Below are positions 1-11,217 of a stretch of 64,000 bases of DNA, one piece after another. A program made the position numbers and the translations under genes. A model generated the notes under the pieces. That model saw nothing but the letters and a program-made list of their open reading frames with translations, was not told the DNA's origin and searched no databases. The stretch's first letter is position 1; every line of letters begins with the position of its first letter. The stretch comes from Lactuca virosa (lineage: Eukaryota > Streptophyta > Magnoliopsida > Asterales > Asteraceae): the NCBI GenBank assembly GCA_928212115.1, contig CAKMRJ010005634.1, forward strand, positions 256,017,183 to 256,081,182. Direction: 5' to 3'.

Positions 1-1400
1 AAGTGATGGCAACATTTAAAATCTTGTCTTTTTGTCAAAAATCATATGGTGCACTTTTTATCACTATTTTTACCAACAAAGTAATATTATGTATTTTTTT
101 TCTTGGTGATTTTGAAGTGTAGGAGTTTTATATGTTATTTTCTCAAACCAAACATAAATCTTAGCTTATTATAACACATTTTTTCAAATAAAACACTTTT
201 ATAGCACAATAACCAAACATATTCAACATACTATATTTTGAGACCAAAATAAATAGTTAGAAGACTTGTACCCCCCCCCCCCCCTAAAACATTTAAAAAG
301 TAGAAAAGTGAGGGGTATGAACTTACCTTTTATGCTTTCCCTAGAAGATGATAAGAAGATGGGGTAAGAATCAAGTCTTGGAAGTTAACACCTTCTTGAA
401 ACTTCAAGATCTTTCCTAGGGTTTTTGGTTCAAAAATATGAATACGATAACCAAAAGATGATGATAAATGGTAGTAGAACTCGAAGTATGCATGAAGAAC
501 TTACTAAAACTCTTGCTAAACACGTGGAGGAAACTTGAACTAACTTCAGAGGACCTTGAGAGAATGTGAGATGGAAGTGAAGTTTTGCAAAAGTGAGAGG
601 GTGGAGAGGGGAGTCTTCGGCCAAGAATTTACGGAGGGAGAGGGAGGGAGAGGTTGAGTGTTGACTTAGGTAAGGAAGCATGCTTAAAAAGGGTGATGTA
701 ATAAGAGCATGTTCTTTTGATTAAAATAATCTAAGTATTGGTCTTTGATTATAAATATAAAAGTGATCATGATGACGTTGGGAAAGAGGGGATGGTTGGG
801 AGAGAGGAGAAAAAAAAGAGTTCTTAGCATTTTTTTATAAAATGTACAATAAACAACAATAATGTTAATCAATATTATTAATAATAATATTAAAACCTTA
901 TAATTTAACTGTTTCCCAACTTGTTATATATATAAAAATATAAGCATTAAAACACAGTAAACTTCCGTTTTCTCGGTATATGTCATTTTTTCGGAAAAAT
1001 AACCAAAGTATAAAATTAAATACTAGGTCATATTACGTTATATAAAGTGTGCGCTAATACTTTATAATTATTGTTTATGGTATGTTGTAGTGTGTTTAGA
1101 ACCGATACCCGGTGTGCATTTATCATTTTCTGAGACTGAATCGTCGTAACTTTTGAATGCGAGCTCTGTTTTAGACGTTCAATATGTCTACGGATTCTTA
1201 AACACAAATACATAGTGTTATGAATATTACTTACATTAAAATAATATTTGTGTGATTTATCGAATTTCTACGCTATTGTAGTCTATTATTCGTAATTAAA
1301 ATGTTTACTCGATAATTGATTTAAAATGGCGTATGTAGTATTATAATATTCAATAATACATTAGGAAGGTTATGAAAATTACGTTTCACCGTTTAACCTA
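1..1400 (-). repeat. Partial gypsy-type LTR (X), minus strand
   Basis: Read on the minus strand this stretch has the layout of the other gypsy LTRs here: an upstream copy of the conserved module whose plus-strand form resembles CATAACTT...GAGCTC.GTTTT.GACGTTC (1148-1176), a donor-like GGTAAGT (plus-strand ACTTAC at 321-326), and a 14-base C run (271-284) lying 42 nt beyond the donor. The window edge cuts it, and the junction to element A near 1400-1440 is not a clean LTR terminus. Small minus-strand open frames at 430-681 and 684-872 are low-complexity translations of the transcribed LTR part and are not called as genes. The assignment rests on shared layout and short motifs, not on a matching second LTR. 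Confidence 0.55.
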
Positions 1401-1439
1401 AGTTATGTTTCAGCGGAATTTTGTTGACCAAAATTGGCG

Positions 1440-4400
1440 GGTTCACACATGAAGGCAAAGAAGTATTTGCAGAAGAGATGCTTCACCTTCTTGGCCCAGG
1501 TGGTGGATATGCAATACAAGAGTAAGGAAATCAAAGACATACCGCAAGTGTGCGATTTCTCGGATGTATTTCCCGAAGATCTATCTGGAGTACCTCCAAT
1601 CAGATAGGTCGAATTCCGAATCGACTTAATCCTGGGTGCATCACCAGTGGCACGATCTCCTTATCGTGTGCCTCCATTAGAAATGAAAGAAGTATCCAGT
1701 CAACTTCAAGAACTTATCGAAAAAGTATTTATCCGGCCAAGCTTCTCTCCATGGGGAGACCTGGTATTGTTTTTCAAAAAGAAGAATGGATCGTTCAGGA
1801 TGTGCATGGACTATCGAGAGTTGAATAATCTCACCATCAAAAACCAATATCCACTCCGGAGGATCGATGACATGTTCGACCAGCTATAAGGATCCCGCTA
1901 CTACTCGAAGATTGATCTTAGATTTGGCTACCATCAACTCAGGGTTCAAGAAGCAGATATTCCAAAGACGTCATTCCAGACTCGATATGTTCACTACGGG
2001 TTTCTGGTTATGCTATTTAGACTGACCAATGCACCAACCGTATTCATGGACCTTATGAATCGGGTGTGCAAATCCTATTTGGATAAATTCATGAGCATCT
2101 TTATCAACGACATTTTAATATACTGACGAAACAAGGAAGAACATGGCCAACACTTGCGACTGATTCTGAACTACTGAGGAAGGAGAAACTTTATGCACAT
2201 TTCTCAAAATGCGAGTTCTGGATCAAAGAAATGCATTTCCTCGGTCATGTGGTCAGTAGCAAAGATTTTAATGTTGACCCTGCAAAGATTGAAGCAATTA
2301 GGGATTGGAAGGCACCAAAAATTCCAACCGAATTACGCCAATTCATAGGGCTTGCGGGCTATTACCGAAGATTCATCGAGAACTTCTCTAAAATAGCCAA
2401 GCCTCTCACCACTCTAACCCAAAAAGATAAAAAGTTTGATTGGGGAGACAACCAAGAGTCTGCCTTCCAGAAATTGAAATAATTGTTGTGTAGTGCACCA
2501 CCAATTTTGTCTCTTCCTAAGGGAGCAGAAGACTTTGTAGTATCCTATGACGCCTCGCACCAAGGGTTAGGATGCGTTCTAATGCAAAGGAATAAGATCA
2601 TTGCATAGGCATCCTGATAACTTAAACCAAACGAGACAAACTATACTACCCATGATCTAGAGTTGGGAGATGTAGTGTCTGTTTTGAAGATTTAGAGGCA
2701 CTACCTGTATGGAACAAAGTGTATCATATTCACCGACCACAAAATCCTTCAACACATATTTTATCAGAAAGAGCTCAATATGAGACAACGAAGATGGTTT
2801 GAATTGCTAAACGATTAATAATGTGAAATTCGTTATCATCCTGGTAAAGCAAATGTCATGGCAGTTGCTTTAAATAGGAAAGAGTGAGCAAAGCCTCTTC
2901 ATGTAAAGGGTCTAGCCCTAACCATCCACCCGAAACTCAACACCCAAATTCGAGATGCTTAACTAGAAGCACTAAAACTCGATAATGTCATGGAAGAAAA
3001 CCTGTGAGGTATGGAGAAACAGTTCGACATCAAGGAAGACAGAACACGATATCTCATGAATCGAATTTGGACTCCAAGGTTTAGTGAAGTCAGGAGTTTA
3101 GTTCTAAAAAAAACTCATAAATCGATATGTTGAATATATCATGGATCATATAAGATGTATCTCCACCTTAAAAAGCTTTATTGGTGGCCCAATCTGAAGG
3201 CAGAAATTGCCACCTATGTCGGTAAATGCTTGACTTGCTCAAAATTCAAAGCAGAGTACTAAAAACCACCAGGTCTATTACAAAACCATCAATTCTAGAA
3301 TGAAAGTGGAAACAAATAGCCATGGACTATATAATAAAGTTGCCAAAAGATGAAGCGGTTATGAAAAGTGGTTGACCGTTTGACCAAGTCCGCCCATTTC
3401 CTAGCCATCAAAGAGACCGACAAGATGAAGAAACTCAGCATGACCTATCTTAAGGATACAATCAGACTGCATGGTATGCCAATATCTATCATCTCGAACC
3501 GAGATATAAGATTCACTTACAAATTTTGGCAATCACTACAAAGATCCCTAGGTACCAAACTCGATATTAGTACAACATACCATCCTCAAACGGATGGCGA
3601 GAGCGAAAGAACAATACAAACTCTGGAAGATATGCTCCGTGCTTGTGTGATATACTTTGGTAATTCATGGGACACTCACTTGCCATTATTCGAATTCTCA
3701 TATAACAATAGTTATCACATTAGCATAAAGGCTTCTCCATTAGAGGCTTTATACAGGCGCAGACGCCGTTCTTCGATATGCTGAGATGAAGTCGGAGATA
3801 CTCAACTAGCTAAAAAGCATGCTGTAGATACTCTACTCTTTAGTCCCGATATCATTCACAAAATAATGGAGAAGATCTTTTAGATAAAGGAACGATTAAA
3901 GGCCGCATGTAGTCAATAGAAAAGCCATGCTGACATAATATGCAAACCATTGGAATTCAAAGTAGGAGACTGTGTCCTGCTTAAGGTTTCACCATGGAAG
4001 AATGTCATTAGATTTGCAAAGCAAGGTAAACTAAACCCCTGTTACATCGAACCTTTAGAAATCCTGTCAAGGGTTGGTCCGCTGGCTTACAAGCTCAAGT
4101 TACCTCAAGAAGTCAACAAAGTTCGCGATACCTTCCACTTGTGTAATCATAAAAAGTGTCTCTCTGATGAGAACCACATCATTCCATTTGATGAGATCCA
4201 GGTCAACATTAAACTCCACTTCGTGGAAGAACCGATGGAGATCATGGATCAAGAAATCAAAAGCCTCAAGCAAAGCCGAATACCTATAGTAAAGGTCCGA
4301 TGGAACTCTCATAGAGAGCCGAAGTTTACTTGGGAACGTGAGGATCAAATGAAAAAAAAGTATCCGCAATTATTAAGCGGTGCTCCCTCCACTAGTGGAA

Positions 4401-4472
4401 CGAAATAATAATAGAACAAAGTATCCTAGAACTTCATAATTTTGGGATGAAATTCCATTAACGAGGAGGTAA
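1440..4472 (+). pseudogene. Element A: gag-less Ty3/gypsy pol remnant (RT-RNase H-integrase-chromodomain)
   Basis: Chromovirus pol in several frames with many stops. Order: end of the protease-RT linker and RT start (DVFPEDLSGVPP, about 1555-1600), RT palm (FRMCMDYREL near 1795; the YIDD box near 2100 reads FINDILIY), thumb (QFIGLAGYYRRFIENFSK, 2340-2390), RNase H (DASHQGLGCVLMQR, about 2550), connection, integrase zinc part (about 3090-3250), integrase core (VDRLTKSAHF at 3370; HPQTDGESE at 3580) and chromodomain (VKVRWN...FTWERED, about 4290-4350). The integrase C-terminus and chromodomain form a continuous frame at 3950-4408. Catalytic losses seen: YIDD to FIND, RNase H ADAL to AVAL, integrase SDRD to SNRD. 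Gag and protease are absent upstream. The purine-rich stretch before 4473 is the expected polypurine tract. Confidence 0.88.
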
Positions 4473-5364
4473 TGGGACATCCCGCAATTGATGTCAAAGA
4501 CTGTGAACGACTAATTCACAGTCTATCACTTTGTAATTTGACTCATTGAGTTTTAGTGCATTTTATGTAAAATAAATGAGTACATTTCAACTATTATAAG
4601 ATACTAGATGATACCTTACTTCTAAATATGTAAACTGACAAACGAATCAAACAACTCAAACTACAACCCTAGTTAATGCGTCTGTAAACTAAAAATTCGT
4701 ATTAAGTAGTTGTGAGCAAAGCAAACATTATAATCTTGTAGTACATGTTCCCATATTTTCGAAAATATAAAGAACGTCCAAAATGGATTTTGTATGCAAA
4801 CGATACGAAAGTTATAAGAAAACAAACCAGTAAAACACTAACTTTCTTTAAACTACTAAAACTGAATCGATTCGTTTAGGCACTTGCACACCACATCGGG
4901 AAATTCCGAGAGCGTTTCTGGACTCAATCTATGGTCTAATATTTAATTTCATACTCAAATTATTTTTTAGCGAAAATATTTACAAAATTTGAAAAATCGA
5001 GGGTTTCGGGTCATTTAGACGCCAATCTTTAAATGTGATTTCTCGGAGTTCTATAACTCAAAAAATTATTCCGTTCGGGTTTTTAGAATCCTTGAACTCG
5101 GCTCTATCTAGTGAAACTTTCAGGAAAAATCATTCGACGTTAGGATCTCGATACACCAAATTATGATTGTTTTAGGCAATAATAGGGTGTGTGACATCAT
5201 TGTGGGGCCCACCTAACCGTACTAGACGAAAATGACCAGCCCTTTTCCCTTGCCTTGCCACATTTTCTTTTGACACCATGCCCTCTTGTGTGCACATTTC
5301 ATCTAGGTACAAGTATGGGCGTTAGTGTGTATGGCTACATAAGCTTTTGTGTGCCTTCTACAAC

Positions 5365-5372
5365 TATAAAAA
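5365..5372 (+). promoter_or_regulatory. TATA box of LTR A
   Basis: TATAAAAA in the LTR upstream of a CT-rich tract. Transcription would be expected about 30 nt downstream (near 5395), which would put the R region before the splice donor at 6267. Inferred from position and motif only. Confidence 0.5.
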
Positions 5373-6266
5373 GAACCCTTATCTTCCTTATTCATCACAC
5401 CAAATCACAACCTTCATCTTTTAAACTCACTCTCTCAATCTTTCTAAGTCCCTCCCTCCCTCTCTCTCTCTCTCTCGGTATATTTCCAGCACCACCGAAA
5501 CCACCTTTAGCCACCTCTTTTGATCGGAAAAACCATCCATCACCACCTACATCACACCCCCACTCCCTTCCCTCCTACCTCCATTTGGTATTGTCAATAA
5601 GAAAGTAGAAAAACAGGCATTAGGAGGTTGTCGGAGCAGTCCTGCCACTACCGAACACCCCCAATGCCACCTTTCACTACCGGCCACCACCACCCTGTGC
5701 AACTACTGATACTGCACCACCTGTTATATTTTGTTGTTTGTTTGGTGTTTCGTCGATCGCAAAAGGGCCAACCAAAGACCTTCTTCTCGTTGATGTGCAT
5801 GAGAACGAAAACAGGGGGAGGGCGTCCTCCTGTTCAAACTCCATTTCGAAAAAATTAACCCCCCTCACTTAAAATTTCCTTGAAAATTGAGTCTTAACCA
5901 CTCAAACCTCATTTTAGTATATTTAAAACACCCTTTCCCCTTATCCTTTTCAAAACAAAATCCAAATTCTTAATTTCCATTTCAACTTAATTATTTTAAC
6001 CCTCGAGAAATTCTTTACAAAATAAGTCCAAAACTCAAACTTGGAATTTAAATAAACCATTTTAGTCCCTTTCTTGGAATATGATTACATTATAAGTCCA
6101 AATTATTGATTATTTTACCAAACCAACCCCTTACTTAGTAACTAATACCAAATATATCCTTTGGTTAAATAGGTAACTAAATTAGTTACGACGGTTCGTT
6201 TTAGAAGTGATACATTTCAGTTTCTCACGACAAACTCTCGAAACAAATCAACAACCACACATTAAG

Positions 6267-7299
6267 GTGAGTGTTACGGCCCCTCTTTTATATTTTTATA
6301 TGCTTTGGGGGAGAATACATGTGCTAAATTGTACAAGTTTATACAAAAATACACATATAATATTATTATTTTATGTAAAAACTAGAACTAGTTAGAAAAT
6401 ATTGATTTGACATTTATATGTTATAAACACACAAACTAGTTTTAAACCTCAATATTTTTATATTTTATGTTGTTAAAATTAATACAACTATAAAAATAAC
6501 ATATGTCTATTACTACAAAACTCTATGAGTTTATGTGACATTGTATGTCATAAATATTATATCATAAAACTTTGTAGTATTTCTAAAGATTTAAGCTATA
6601 CATGTATATATGCAATGTTTATGCATGAAACACACTTCGTTATAAATCTAGTGCCTTATGCTATACATGCATACCAGTCACGTTTGGCTTTTAGAAACTC
6701 CATACAATTCATTATGCCTAGTAACTTTACCAATTATACGTTAAGGCTGAGAGCTATTCCCATACCTTAGTTAAGGGCTTTTTAGTGAGACTATATTCAT
6801 TAGCCATGTCTAAAAACTTAGCGTACCCATACTATTATAACCGTTAATATTCGTAGTGTGATACGTATGTATAGATCTATACATGGTTGACATCCCCACC
6901 TGTGGTTGTTAGCTACAACCTCGACCGATCAATCAAAGCGGGTGATAAGTGTCTACTATCGTTACAAAATGTACAATAAAGTGTTGTAGGGGGTGCATTT
7001 AGTCACATAGCTCGGTTATTGGACTCACTGTAAACATTAACTAGAATCTCTCTCTTTTACTACAAACCATGGGCTTGGTTGTTTTCAAAACTATTTTAAG
7101 TATGAATTTACTTATGCAATGATACACTCGGGTTTTCAAAGTTTATTCAAAGATCCTTTACAAACACTATTTTAAGTATGGTTATACTTACAAAGAAAAT
7201 ACTTTTAGCAGAAAACCTGTAATTCTCACCAACCTTGTGTTAACCCTCAAAACTACATGTAATTCAAGCATTCAGACGACAAATAATCATGGATTTTAG
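6267..7299 (+). other. Candidate intron inside LTR A
   Basis: AAG followed by GTGAGTG at 6267, and an acceptor-like GGATTTTAG ending at 7299, about 215 nt before the LTR end. A G-tract lies 40 nt after the donor, as in LTRs C, F, G and X. The acceptor is the weakest part of the call. Confidence 0.35.
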
Positions 7300-7516
7300 G
7301 TAATCTGGTTTACTAGTTTTTGTTATGTCTACCTACCTGTTAAGGCAATTCATGTTTTATTATTATCTATGAGAACCCTGTATTCAAACTTAAAGATGGA
7401 ATACAAATGTTGTTTTGTTTATTCTTGTACTTGTACTATATATTCAGTTTATCTGTGATCCATGAACTTAGTCGCATAGCCCGACATGTTCTGCCGCCTC
7501 GACCAGGGGTGTGACA

Positions 7517-8749
7517 GAATCCATCTTTGTATAAGTGTTACTCAAAGAAGAAGAACCAAAAGACAAAGACAAAGACAAAGAAGATGTGGGTTGAAAAGAA
7601 ATCATCTCTAGAACCAAAGAAGATAAAGCAAGTATGGGTTGTCAAAGGCACATCTAAACACTATGATGTAAAGGCATGCAAAAAAGATAAAGAGTTGAAC
7701 TGGAGCTAGAAGTATAAAGAAAAGAAGAGTGTTTAGAAACTGGATCAAGTTGCTTGTTTTTCTACCTTTCATAGATACCGCCAGGTAAGTCTTCTAAACC
7801 TTAACTCTTTACTTGGTCAAAAAGTGAGGTATGTTTCTAAACCTGGACTCAAATGGATTCCTAAGGTTGTTGGTTAATTTCTGAGGATGTAAGAGAGTTT
7901 GATATTTTAAATAGTCTATATTAGTTGTCTCTCTCACTAAAGAAAGGTATGATGTAAATTATTGTTGTAATTTTTTAAATCTTTTCATAGTTTTAGTTCA
8001 TATTTAGTTAAATTATAAAAAAGGAAGTGTCTATATGGTTTTAATTAATTTTTATCCTAATATAATTTTAGAAGATTTGCTTAAAAGTAGATGCAAAAGC
8101 TGCATTGTAGTACTAGATAGGTATGGTGAAACTTTATCTCTCTCTACTGAAAAATGTGTCAGTCTATAGAGCATAGCTATCTTCTTGCTTTATTTCTTAA
8201 AAGTGTTTAATTGCTAGCTGTTAAATGCAAAAAGAGAAGGGTATTTTCGTCAGTTTCTATGTAGCAGTTATGTGTTCGTTTATTGTTTTTGTCTTTGTTT
8301 AATGTTTTCTCAGTAGATCTGACATCTCTTTTGATGACGAATTTGCTTTTTTTACTAGTATGTGTAGTCTTGTCAACGAACATGTTTTGCATTTATAAAG
8401 TGGCTTTAGACAAACAAGATGAATGCAGAGATAAAGTGGATGTGAAAGTGGCCTATGTTTTGCCACATCAAGAAGAAAGTTTGAATATGTTTGTTTGGAA
8501 TCAAAGAAAAGAGAAAGCTTGACTTTTATTTTTTTACTATGATCTTTAAAGATATGTTGTCCTAGTTATGTGTAGTCACTTTCAAGACACCTCATTAAAA
8601 TTCTTTTGAAGCAAAATTATGCATTCCCTTCAAAAGGGGACAAGTGGTTATTGCTTTGATTTGTCGCTTTGCTTCACTGGAAGGGTAATTCTTTCAAGGG
8701 CATTTTGGGAAAGATGTGTAGAAGTTAGAAGGAATATTGAAGCTGATTG
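7517..8749 (+). other. Unassigned spacer with a decayed lysine-rich coding remnant
   Basis: Follows LTR A immediately. A lysine-rich frame at 7527-7709 (KKNQKTKTKTKKMW..., then KQVWVVKG) and a neighbouring stretch near 7830-7880 (LKWIPKVVG in frame) resemble the basic linkers found before protease in some copia polyproteins, but I cannot assign them securely. A second small frame (8283-8522, 79 codons, hydrophobic N-terminal half, charged C-terminal half) has no recognisable domain. The rest is AT-rich and I see no further structure. Confidence 0.3.
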
Positions 8750-9581
8750 AGTTGGAGTAGGTGTCTAAGCCCATAACTATAATTGGTATATACTTGAATT
8801 GATAGAAGCACAGTCCTTTTGGGTTGCCTTCACTCTTGCAACTTGACAGGATGACTTTTGGAGAGAAGTTGAATTTATTATTTGGAATGATAAATTTATA
8901 TGAATGATTTATTGATATGTTATGAAAATAATATATTAATTAGAAATCATGTTATTTAATTAATATTTAATCAGAAACTAATTTTGGGATTAAATGAATT
9001 AATTAAAATACAGGGGCTGTTTTGCAAATAATTGATAGTTGTGAAATAGGGCTCTTGGACTCCTTAGATAGGAGTGGAAGAAAATTATAGGGAGGCCCTG
9101 TAAGTTTTCGTCCAAGGCTTCTAGATGAGGAGTCCATGGGCTGCTTAGGCTTAAGCAGGAAATTAGGGTTTCCACCTGCAAACCCTAGCTTTGGGACTAA
9201 GCAACCTCAAGTGTAAAAGGAGCCTAACCCTTTGGATTTTTGGCCACTTGATTTTGACCCTAGCATAGCAAAAATTATGGTGCTATCTCCTTCTCTCTCC
9301 TCTCATCCTCTTGCAAAGAGTGTTTTTAAGCCATTAGATGTGTCATATTTGAGGCACTTGCTCTCAAGAGTTCAAGATCTACAAGGATTAATTGTTATTA
9401 CTACATAACAATTAAGGTATGTATCTAAACCCTAGTATTAGGTTAATTTCGATTTTTATAGATGCATATTAGGGTTTATCTTTTGTATTCAAGTTTGCAT
9501 GTTCAACTAGTGAAAACCTAGATCCAAAATTATAAGGTTACATGAACACATAGGATTTGTAGTTATGCTCAAAACCCATCA
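8750..9581 (+). repeat. 5' LTR of element I
   Basis: Aligns by eye with 10378-11217, for example the shared ATAACTATAATTGGTAT near the start and the TTGCATG...ACACATAGGA block near the end. Insertions and deletions are frequent, so this is an old pair. Its left boundary is uncertain by a few bases. Confidence 0.75.
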
Positions 9582-9582
9582 G

Positions 9583-9595
9583 TGGTATAATAGCC
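9583..9595 (+). promoter_or_regulatory. Degenerate tRNA-Met primer-binding site of element I
   Basis: TGGTATAATAGCC differs from the canonical TGGTATCAGAGCC at two internal positions and sits one base after the LTR end, where the PBS is expected. Confidence 0.6.
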
Positions 9596-9672
9596 TAGGA
9601 TTTTTCAGTTGAATATGATGCAATTGTGAATTGTTCAAAGGAGAAGGGAACATAATCATCATTATGTTCATA

Positions 9673-9748
9673 GAACTCGACGAGTTCATATTGGAACTCG
9701 ACGAGTTGGCATTAACTCGACGAATGCATTGCCCAGACTCGAAGAGTT
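9673..9748 (+). repeat. Cluster of AACTCGACGAGTT palindromes
   Basis: Two intact copies of AACTCGACGAGTT (9674-9686 and 9695-9707), a half copy AACTCGACGA (9714-9723) and a variant ACTCGAAGAGTT (9737-9748). Each full copy is self-complementary around one central base. They lie in the leader just after the PBS. Confidence 0.7.
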
Positions 9749-10002
9749 GAGCTGTCAGATCCCATATTTTCGGCTTTGACAAATCTTTCATGGATTGATT
9801 AGGATAATTACCTTAAATTCGTCTTAATGGTTTAAAATTGGAAAAATTTAATCAGTAATCTTGTATCCTTATCATGAATTCATGATAAGATTAAAGTTTT
9901 AGATAAAGATAAAATTAATTTGTTAATTTAATTATTAAAAATTTAACCTAGCATTTTTGTTAAAAATGTTAAAATACACCCTTACATATATAGTAAAATT
10001 AA

Positions 10003-10115
10003 AAGTTAATATTTATATATATGTATAAGAAAAGTCCAGTCTTACCGTTAGTAGGCCGCATTCACGGAGCCGATCTATAAGGGGGGTATAAGGAAACTGT
10101 CTATAAAATGGTGGT
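10003..10115 (+). repeat. Conserved internal segment shared with element H
   Basis: Matches 58041-58152 over about 110 bp, including CAGTCTTAC, GTTAGTA, ATTCACG and the purine tract CTATAAGGGGGGTATAAGG followed by CTATAAAATGG. The purine run looks like an internal polypurine tract. It is non-coding in both elements. Confidence 0.7.
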
Positions 10116-10377
10116 TGAATTGATGTGGTTGATTAAGTTCTTTGTCATTACAAATCAAAAAAATTGGGAAAAAAACTATTGAACAATGAGAATGATTTTG
10201 TTCCATGTCATTTGTTCACATGATATCTTGCGGAACGGAGGATTATATGATCCCTTATCTTAGGACACGCAACTGACTAGGTCAGAGTTTGATAAAATCT
10301 ATGAGAGCTATGATTGCTTATTAGTTTTTGAAATCATACTTGCAATTATAGTTATTAGACTTATCCAAGTGGGAGAC

Positions 10378-11217
10378 TATTGGATTAGGTGTCTTAAAGC
10401 ATAACTATAATTGGTATGTACTTGAATTGATAGTGGCATGGTCCTTTTGGGCTGCCTTCACACGTGCAACTAGACAAGATGATTAATTGAGGAAGAGGAA
10501 GAATTAATTAATTAATTAATAAATTGGAATAAATTATTTATTAATATGTTATGGAAATAATATATTAATTATTAAACATTTTATTAATGAATATTTAATT
10601 AGAAATTAATTTGGAATTAATTTTGGGATTAAAGGAATTAATTAAAAGTTTAGGGACTAAAAGTGCAATTGTTCAATAGTTGAGCAAGAGGGTCCAGAAC
10701 CTTCCTAGGGGAAGGGTGGACGGTTTTTAATGTGCATATGAAAGATTATTCTAGAGTTTCTAGAATATCTTATCATATATGGATGATCAAATGAGGTAGA
10801 TAATTACCATATTTGAAATTAGGGTTATCCATAGCATCCTTGGTGCACTGTAAATAGAACCTTTAAGGTTATGATTTTTGGCCACTCTTTGGAAGATGCA
10901 ATAGCCGAAAATTTGATATCCTCCTCCTCTCTCATATCATTCTTTTGCATTGTGTGTTTGTGAGCCATTAGAGGTGTTACAATTGTGACACTAAGCTCTC
11001 AAGCTTCAAGATCTACAAGGGAATTATTATTATTACAATATAACAATCAACGTATGTAAACTAATCCAAGTTTTATATGAATTTCTAAAATTGTAGACAC
11101 TTCCTAGGGTTTCTCCTTTTGTGTTCAAGTTTGCATGTCCAATTAGAGAAAACCTAGATCCAAATCATTAGGGTTGCATGCACACATAGGAATTGTTGTT
11201 TTGCTCAAAACCCATCA
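10378..11217 (+). repeat. 3' LTR of element I
   Basis: Begins TATTGGATTAGG after the AAGTGGGAGAC tract and ends CAAAACCCATCA. It is partner to the LTR at 8750-9581. Confidence 0.78.

Larger units (their letters stand above)
4473..7516 (+). repeat. 3' LTR of element A (about 3.0 kb)
   Basis: Starts TGGGACATCCCG directly after pol and the purine-rich GACGAGGAGG-like tract, and ends ...GGGGTGTGACA, the terminus used by the related LTRs in this window. The expected TGTGACATCC start carries one change. Inside are a conserved motif block (about 4757-4800), TATAAAAA at 5365, CT-rich transcribed DNA, a donor-like AAGGTGAGT at 6266, a G-tract 40 nt later (6307-6311) and the palindrome GTATAGATCTATAC (6869-6882). 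The partner 5' LTR is not in the window. Confidence 0.75.
8750..11217 (+). mobile_element. Element I: short non-autonomous Ty1/copia-type LTR element
   Basis: Two related LTRs (8750-9581 and 10378-11217) flank only about 0.8 kb of non-coding interior. The 5' LTR ends ...CAAAACCCATCA and is followed by TGGTATAATAGCC (9583-9595), a decayed initiator-Met primer-binding site. The 3' LTR is preceded by CCAAGTGGGAGAC, the usual copia polypurine tract. No gag or pol is present, so mobilisation would have needed proteins from a partner element. The first bases of both LTRs have drifted from TGTTGG. A clean target duplication is not visible; GCTG beside each end is only a candidate. Interior segments match element H, so I is probably a deletion derivative of an H-like element. 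Confidence 0.8.

Noticed and set aside
5255..5608. 117-codon frame in LTR A
   Set aside because: Serine/proline-rich translation of a CT-rich LTR leader with no domain.
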